Shown here: one piece after another, positions 59,756-64,000 of the stretch | Numbering within the stretch: the stretch's first letter is position 1 | Layout of the letters: every line of letters starts with the position of its first letter | The notes under the pieces: generated by a model | The model's input: only the letters and a program-made list of their open reading frames with translations | Databases searched by the model: none | Told to the model about the DNA's origin: nothing | Program-made: the position numbers and the translations under genes | Source: Exiguobacterium sp. 9-2 | GTDB taxonomy: Bacteria > Bacillota > Bacilli > Exiguobacteriales > Exiguobacteriaceae | Direction of reading: 5' to 3' | Assembly (NCBI RefSeq): GCF_036287235.1 | Contig: NZ_CP142850.1 | Location: forward strand, 1,753,127-1,817,126 | Length of the DNA stretch: 64,000 nucleotides

Positions 59756-61269
59756 TGGATGATGCCTTCCTTCTTCAAGTAATCGCGGGCGACCGCATTT
59801 GCAGTTTTTCCACCATACGCGACAGCTTCGTTCATTTTCGACATCTCTTCATCGGAAATCTTACCCGATAATTGCTCAAGCGCTTGTTTTACCTCTGGAT
59901 ACTCATCGATTGTCTCTTGACGAAGTAAAGGTGCTCCTTCGTACGGTGGGAATAATTGCTGATCGTCTTTTAGAACAAGCATGTCGTATTTCGCAATCTC
60001 TGGATCGGTCGAGTACGCATCAATGACATCGATTTCACCAGATTCAATCGCTTTATAACGCAATTTCGGTTCCATCGTGACGACCTTATTGAAATTGACA
60101 TCATATTTATCTTGGATTCCTTTATAACCATCTTGGCGATCCTTGAATTCTAATGTAAATCCAGCCGTCAGTTGATTCGCGACCTGTTTTAAATCAGAAA
60201 TCGTCTTTAAATCGTAGCGTTCCGCTAATTTCTTCGGAACGGCTACAGCATAGGTGTTGTTATAGTTCATTGGTGGCAATAAGGTCAAATCTTGTTTTTT
60301 CAGACCGGTTTTCGCCTGTTCGTATACTTCTTTTGCATCGTTTGATTTTGGTTTTTCATTCGTCAAACTAGCGAGCACCGTTCCTGTGAATTCTGGATAA
60401 GCATCAATGTCTCCTGACTCGAGTGCTTTATAAACGAATGTCGTCTTCCCGAAGTTTGGTTTGACTTGAACCTTTAAATCCGTTTCATCTTCGATGACGA
60501 TTTTATACATATTCATTAAGATTTCCGGTTCCACGCCCAGTTTTCCGGCAACGACGAGATCTGGTCGTTCGCTACGTCCGAATGCGAAAGGTGCGATGAC
60601 GATTGCGACCATTAAGACGACTGCTGTCACGAGACGTGCCGTCTGCCGCTTACGAGTTGCGACTTCCGTTTGGCGTAGTAAACCGTCAAATAGAAGAGCA
60701 AGGAGAGCTGCTGGAATCGCACCAAGCAAAAGGAGATAGTTATCATTACGGTCAATTCCAAGGAGAATGATCGACCCTAGTCCACCAGCACCGATCAAAG
60801 CAGCAATCGTTGCCGTACCAATGATCAATACCATCGCCGTTCGAATTCCGGCCATCATGACAGGCAAAGCTAACGGAAGTTCGACTTTCCATAGACTTTG
60901 CATCGGGGTCATCCCACATGCGCGTGCCGCCTCTTTGATTGAAGGATCGACTTCGGCGAGACCTGTATATGTGTTTCGAACGATTGGTAATAAAGAATAG
61001 AGAACAAGTGCAATGATAGACGGGACTGTACCAATTCCGACAAGTGGAATCATCAGACCAAGTAGCGCTAATGATGGAATCGTTTGAATGACGGAAGTCA
61101 CACCAATCGACCACTCACTCAGACGTTTATTCCGTGATAAGTAGATCCCAAGCGGAATGGCGATGATACATGCGATAAGTAACGAAATGACCGATAGTTG
61201 AATATGCTCAATTAACGCTTGAAGCAATTCACTTTTCCGATCTTGATACGTTTCAATCAAGCCGTTCAT
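59752..61269 (-). CDS. Fused ABC permease and binding protein, EgtU/OpuC-like
   Basis: A 505-residue protein with an N-terminal permease part (about five helices, residues 20-215, docking loop IKEAARACGMTPMQSLW) fused to a C-terminal substrate-binding domain starting near residue 230 (LVVAGKLGVEPEILMNMYKI). Such fusions occur in OpuB/OpuC-type osmolyte importers and in EgtU, the ergothioneine importer. Motifs FGKTTFVYKALESGDIDAYP and EIDVIDAYSTDPEIAKYD are common to the group. The ligand cannot be decided by eye. Coupled at both ends (ATGA overlaps). Confidence 0.9.
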   Translation of the reverse strand: MNGLIETYQDRKSELLQALIEHIQLSVISLLIACIIAIPLGIYLSRNKRLSEWSIGVTSVIQTIPSLALLGLMIPLVGIGTVPSIIALVLYSLLPIVRNTYTGLAEVDPSIKEAARACGMTPMQSLWKVELPLALPVMMAGIRTAMVLIIGTATIAALIGAGGLGSIILLGIDRNDNYLLLLGAIPAALLALLFDGLLRQTEVATRKRQTARLVTAVVLMVAIVIAPFAFGRSERPDLVVAGKLGVEPEILMNMYKIVIEDETDLKVQVKPNFGKTTFVYKALESGDIDAYPEFTGTVLASLTNEKPKSNDAKEVYEQAKTGLKKQDLTLLPPMNYNNTYAVAVPKKLAERYDLKTISDLKQVANQLTAGFTLEFKDRQDGYKGIQDKYDVNFNKVVTMEPKLRYKAIESGEIDVIDAYSTDPEIAKYDMLVLKDDQQLFPPYEGAPLLRQETIDEYPEVKQALEQLSGKISDEEMSKMNEAVAYGGKTANAVARDYLKKEGIIQ

Positions 61270-61997
61270 TCGACTTTCCCCCTGACTTGACGCATGAACT
61301 CTTGAACAAATGGATCATTACTCGCTAGTACTTCTTCCTTTGTTCCGATGAAAGCAATCTCCCCAGCATTCATCAGACAAATGCGACTGCCCAGTTTTAA
61401 TGCCTCGTTCATATCGTGCGTAACGAATAAAATTGTTTTTCCAAGCTCTTCGTTTAGATGCAACAAATCATTTTGTAATTGTTCACGTGAAATTGGATCA
61501 AGGGCGGAGAAAGGTTCATCCATCAAGATGACGTCTTGCTCTGCTGCGAGCGCACGCATGACACCGACACGTTGTTGTTGCCCCCCCGAAAGTTCACTCG
61601 GATATTTCTTCTTAAGCGATGTGTTTAAACCTGTCAGACGGAATAATTCATCGACTCGACGCGCCACCTTTTCTTTGTCCCACTTTAATAATTCTGGCAC
61701 GACACTGACATTTTCTTCGATCGTCATATGTGGAAAGAGGGCAATCTGTTGTAAGACGTAACCGATTCGCCGCCGCAATTCATGTTCGTTGATTGACATG
61801 ATCGGCTCACCGTCGATCCAAATTTGACCCTCTGTGTGATCGATCAATCGATTGACCATCTTCATCGTTGTTGTTTTTCCGCAACCCGATGGACCAATCA
61901 AACAAAAAATCTCACCCTGATCAACGGTGAAGTTAACGTGTTGCACCGCTTTTGTTCCATCCGCATACGTTTTGCCGACATCTTTGAACTCAATCAC
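61266..61997 (-). CDS. ABC transporter ATPase, EgtV/OpuCA-like without CBS domains
   Basis: A 243-residue ABC ATPase. Walker A GPSGCGKTTTMKMV, signature LSGGQQQRVGVMRA, Walker B VILMDEPFSALD and switch VTHDM are intact. OpuA/OpuC ATPases usually carry C-terminal CBS domains for ionic-strength sensing; this protein stops before them, a point in favour of an EgtV-like or other non-osmotic role. Start is GTG 61997 with GAGGG 7 bases upstream; an in-frame stop lies two codons before it. Its stop overlaps the permease ATG. Confidence 0.9.
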   Translation of the reverse strand: MIEFKDVGKTYADGTKAVQHVNFTVDQGEIFCLIGPSGCGKTTTMKMVNRLIDHTEGQIWIDGEPIMSINEHELRRRIGYVLQQIALFPHMTIEENVSVVPELLKWDKEKVARRVDELFRLTGLNTSLKKKYPSELSGGQQQRVGVMRALAAEQDVILMDEPFSALDPISREQLQNDLLHLNEELGKTILFVTHDMNEALKLGSRICLMNAGEIAFIGTKEEVLASNDPFVQEFMRQVRGKVE

Positions 61998-62138
61998 TCC
62001 TCATCCCTCGTTTCCCCTGTTTATTATCTTTGTAAAATTCCCCTTTCTCTCGTATTCTAAAACCTATTTTGACCAATTGATCTCTCGTTTCCTAAACAAT
62101 TTGTTTTACAACCGAATACTGATTCATCTTTACTAACA

Positions 62139-62172
62139 CAAAAAAAGACGATGGAGTTTACCCATCGTCTAG
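62139..62172 (-). terminator. Terminator of the 3D-domain protein gene
   Basis: Stem AGACGATGGG / CCATCGTCT followed by U7 on the minus strand. Confidence 0.9.
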
Positions 62173-62185
62173 TCTCGATATTCAT

Positions 62186-62815
62186 TTATTCGAACGTTAC
62201 CGTCACTTGGCGGCGTCCCCATTCTAGTGCTTCTTGTTTTGATCCTACTAGAAGGTCCATGATTCTTCCACGAATCGCACCACCTGTATCGAGTGCGATT
62301 GCGTCACCAAAACCTTCTACATGAACTTTTGTTCCAAGCGGCACGATAGATGGATCAACAGCCACGATCCGACGACCTTCATATGTAATCGTATTCGTGA
62401 CGTCATAACCTGATGCCGTTAAGGCACGACCATTATACAAGCGGCTTCCATTGTTTTCTGGATTTGTCGTATACGCTGTCGTTTCAAATGTTACCGTACG
62501 TTTTGATGAACGATCCGTCTTCACTTGCTTCTGGCTTTGCTTCGCAGCTTGTCTAGCTCTCTTTTTAGCATTTGCATTTGCTTTCTGCTCCGCTTCTGCT
62601 TTTTGTTTGGCTACGGCTTGTAATCGAGCTCGCTTTTTTGCCTCAGCTTGTTCCCGCTTTTTTTGAGCAGCTTGACGTTTCATCTCTAACGGATTTTGTA
62701 CGATCGTCTTCTCTGTTCCAATCCCGATTTGTGCCGCTGAAGCTTCATGATGCGGCAAAAGAATAAATATGAATCCCGCTAAACAGAGGGATAATAGGAA
62801 TGATGTTCGTTTCAT
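62186..62815 (-). CDS. Secreted 3D-domain cell-wall protein
   Basis: A 209-residue exported protein. A signal peptide (MKRTSFLLSLCLAGFIFILL, cleavage probably after ASAA) is followed by a long Lys/Ala/Gln helical linker (about residues 40-105) and a C-terminal 3D domain of the MltA/RlpA-like double-psi barrel. The three acidic residues that name the domain are in VAVDPSIVPLG, ALDTGGAIRG and IMDLLVG. Stationary-phase muralytic proteins such as YocH and YuiC have this domain. ATG 62815 follows AGAAAGG. WalR-like boxes lie 105-215 bases upstream. Confidence 0.88.
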   Translation of the reverse strand: MKRTSFLLSLCLAGFIFILLPHHEASAAQIGIGTEKTIVQNPLEMKRQAAQKKREQAEAKKRARLQAVAKQKAEAEQKANANAKKRARQAAKQSQKQVKTDRSSKRTVTFETTAYTTNPENNGSRLYNGRALTASGYDVTNTITYEGRRIVAVDPSIVPLGTKVHVEGFGDAIALDTGGAIRGRIMDLLVGSKQEALEWGRRQVTVTFE

Positions 62816-62918
62816 GTTGGTGCCAACCTTTCTCGCCGTTTTACGACCCGCACAACGTATCACGGCGACAAACCGTTTGAAAAGCGAACACCATGATTTG
62901 AAATATATCTGTCAAAAA

Positions 62919-62935
62919 GTAACGAAATGGTTACA
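62919..62935 (-). promoter_or_regulatory. WalR-like box, gene-sense orientation
   Basis: TGTAAC-N5-CGTTAC on the minus strand matches TGTWAH-N5-TGTWAH at 11 of 12 positions, 104 bases before the 3D-domain gene. Confidence 0.5.
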
Positions 62936-62984
62936 CGCTTACAAAAAACGCTCTCATTCGTTGTATAGCAACGTTTTTATATTT

Positions 62985-63001
62985 TGTAACCGTTCTGTTA
63001 C
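62985..63001 (+). promoter_or_regulatory. WalR-like box
   Basis: TGTAAC-N5-TGTTAC fits TGTWAH-N5-TGTWAH at all positions, in the plus orientation. Confidence 0.5.
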
Positions 63002-63012
63002 GATTTATCTTT

Positions 63013-63029
63013 TGTTACTCTTTTGTAAT
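63013..63029 (+). promoter_or_regulatory. WalR-like box
   Basis: TGTTAC-N5-TGTAAT fits the WalR consensus at all positions, 28 bases from the previous box. Confidence 0.5.
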
Positions 63030-63124
63030 AAATGTATCTTTTCGATGTTTTCAGTCATTTCGATTGACCTAACAACACTCCAGCCAATATCATATTTCAT
63101 TATTATTCATTTTTTTGAATGAAC

Positions 63125-63162
63125 ATAAAAAAAGCACACCATAGTAGCTTGGTATGCTTTCA
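63125..63162 (-). terminator. Terminator of the DUF2187 gene
   Basis: Stem AAAGCAtACCA / TGGTgTGCTTT type with one mismatch, followed by U7 on the minus strand. Confidence 0.8.
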
Positions 63163-63166
63163 TGTA

Positions 63167-63376
63167 TTATTTTGTTTTACGTTCTAACAATTCGATCTCT
63201 GACTTTAACAAGACTTGTTTTTCAAATTCTAAGCCGAGTGCCTCAAAGTTTTTCGTATGGGATACATCACCGACGACCGTATTTGTCAATACAGCTGTTA
63301 CTTCCGCAACCCAGCCTTCTTTTGTTTTTACCATATCACCAACGATATAATCGAATAACTCTTCTGTTTCTTCCAT
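63167..63376 (-). CDS. DUF2187 family small protein
   Basis: A 69-residue protein of the DUF2187 (YkvS-like) group: VGDMVKTKEGWVAEV, then NTVVGDVSHTKNFEALGLE and a charged C-terminus, consistent with a small KOW/SH3-like barrel. No function is established for the family. The ATG at 63376 is preferred over that at 63385 because AGGAG lies 9 bases upstream of it. Confidence 0.75.
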   Translation of the reverse strand: MEETEELFDYIVGDMVKTKEGWVAEVTAVLTNTVVGDVSHTKNFEALGLEFEKQVLLKSEIELLERKTK

Positions 63377-63436
63377 TTGACTCATCTCCTGACACGTTCA
63401 ATTACAGTTAATCATATAAAATAACGACCAAAAAAG

Positions 63437-64000
63437 CTAGTCACGCGTCAATTGAGCTAAGAACTGGCGCAAGATTTTAGCGGTTAATCCCCAAATTAGA
63501 TAATCCCCGTGCTCATAGAAATGCTCCGTGACTGTATACGTACGATCGAGATATGCTTCTCGATTCGCCATTCGTTCGGTCGGCACTTCCTTACCAGGGC
63601 GTATCCGCCACTCCATGTCCCCTTTGATTGGTTTAGAAGTCATCAATTCTGTCAAGGATACGAGAAAGACATGATCGACTTCTGCCGGTGAAGGATTAAA
63701 ATCCGTTGCATGTAGAATACCAAGATACGGATAAATAATTGACCGGTTCGGTGTCACGAGTGGTTCGAGCGTTCCAATCACTTCAATCTCGGAAGCACTG
63801 ACATTTAATTCTTCAACCGTTTCACGGATGGCTGCTGCTTTCGGTAATTCACCGCCATCGATCCGACCACCTGGAAAAGCGATTTCGCCTGGTTGCGAAC
63901 GTAGGGTTTTGGCTCGTACTTGAAATAACAGATAGACTTCGCCATCCTGTTCAACCAAAGGAACGAGTACGGCTGCTGCATGTCGAGGTAAACGTTCTTC
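63437..64000 (-). CDS. NUDIX hydrolase, CoA pyrophosphatase-like, 5' end cut
   Basis: The C-terminal 188 codons of a NUDIX hydrolase; the frame stays open to the window edge, reading ERLPRHAAAVLVPL before the visible core, so the start lies outside. The NUDIX box GGRIDGGELPKAAAIRE then TVEELNV is complete, and the preceding LRSQPGEIAFPGG is the UPF0035/CoA-pyrophosphatase motif. It probably cleaves CoA or a related dinucleotide to phosphopantetheine and 3',5'-ADP, by family. Confidence 0.9.
   Translation of the reverse strand, partial: EERLPRHAAAVLVPLVEQDGEVYLLFQVRAKTLRSQPGEIAFPGGRIDGGELPKAAAIRETVEELNVSASEIEVIGTLEPLVTPNRSIIYPYLGILHATDFNPSPAEVDHVFLVSLTELMTSKPIKGDMEWRIRPGKEVPTERMANREAYLDRTYTVTEHFYEHGDYLIWGLTAKILRQFLAQLTRD

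Larger units (their letters stand above)
62816..63124. other. 309-base intergenic region before the 3D-domain gene
   Basis: No protein gene is supported here. The region is AT-rich, holds the three WalR-like boxes listed separately and, on the minus strand, a TTGACA (62911-62916 region) with no good -10 at standard distance. Confidence 0.6.

Noticed and set aside
61998-62060. Sigma-B-like promoter (GTTTTA...GGGGAA) before the EgtV/OpuCA-like gene
   Set aside because: The -10 departs too far from GGGTAT to be claimed.
1-64000. CRISPR arrays, insertion sequences, prophage genes, restriction or other defence loci
   Set aside because: No repeat-spacer pattern, transposase, integrase, phage structural or recognised defence protein was found.

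Overview
The window is a chromosomal segment of a mid-to-low-GC member of the Bacilli. Gene content and protein style fit Exiguobacterium best: Mrp antiporter, the 2-oxoglutarate dehydrogenase pair odhA/odhB, CcpA-type cre boxes, WalR-type boxes, TelA/XpaC, PatB and OpuE/PutP-like proteins. The genus is an inference from recognition, not a database match. No rRNA, insertion sequence, prophage or CRISPR array is visible. Two tRNA genes are present (Leu-CAG and Thr-GGT).

Layout. 1-2.0 kb: 3' end of an Mrp Na+/H+ antiporter operon (D,E,F,G). 2.0-13.0 kb, minus strand: an NsrR-like Rrf2 repressor, a secreted glycerophosphodiesterase, odhA-odhB, a polar amino-acid ABC transporter, tRNA-Leu, a membrane-anchored alpha/beta hydrolase, an AbrB-like small protein and an LD-carboxypeptidase. 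13.2-15.8 kb: aldehyde dehydrogenase with its DUF779 partner, then a YteA/DksA-type zinc-finger protein. 15.9-22.5 kb: an unknown protein and the complete mannitol locus (mtlA, mtlF, mtlD, mtlR) with an extra stand-alone EIIB-like protein cotranscribed with mtlR. 22.6-28.6 kb: glutamate synthase gltB-gltD. 28.7-30.4 kb, plus strand: an amino-acid binding lipoprotein and permease without an ATPase. 30.5-33.1 kb: an EAL protein and an azoreductase. 33.1-36.2 kb: an AT-rich tandem array of three PlcR-like (RRNPP-type) regulators plus the C-terminal remnant of a fourth, next to tRNA-Thr. 36.3-44.5 kb: Cse60-like protein, PatB, PutP, a methyltransferase, a GNAT acetyltransferase, a queuosine-precursor transporter, a PilZ-like protein and a GH13 alpha-glucosidase. 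44.6-54.3 kb: a membrane protein, thyA-dfrA, a GGDEF protein, fumC, a CNNM/CBS protein, an RNase HI-like protein, a COG0523 GTPase, a YhaM-like nuclease and an orphan gene. 54.3-64 kb: a non-coding stretch with two candidate small RNAs, dCMP deaminase, xpaC-telA, an NSS transporter, a lipid kinase behind a two-gene EgtUV/OpuC-like transporter, a 3D-domain wall protein behind WalR-like boxes, a DUF2187 protein and a partial NUDIX hydrolase.

Common threads. Carbon catabolite control recurs: cre-like boxes lie before odhA, aldehyde dehydrogenase, mtlA, the amino-acid binding protein, the alpha-glucosidase (two), the orphan gene at 53.8 kb and a candidate small RNA at 54.5 kb; in three of these the box overlaps a predicted -35 element. 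Cyclic-di-GMP proteins (EAL, PilZ-like, GGDEF) are scattered through the window. The least ordinary parts are the PlcR-like array with its decayed members, and the 54.3-54.55 kb interval, where promoter-terminator pairs flank no recognisable protein gene.
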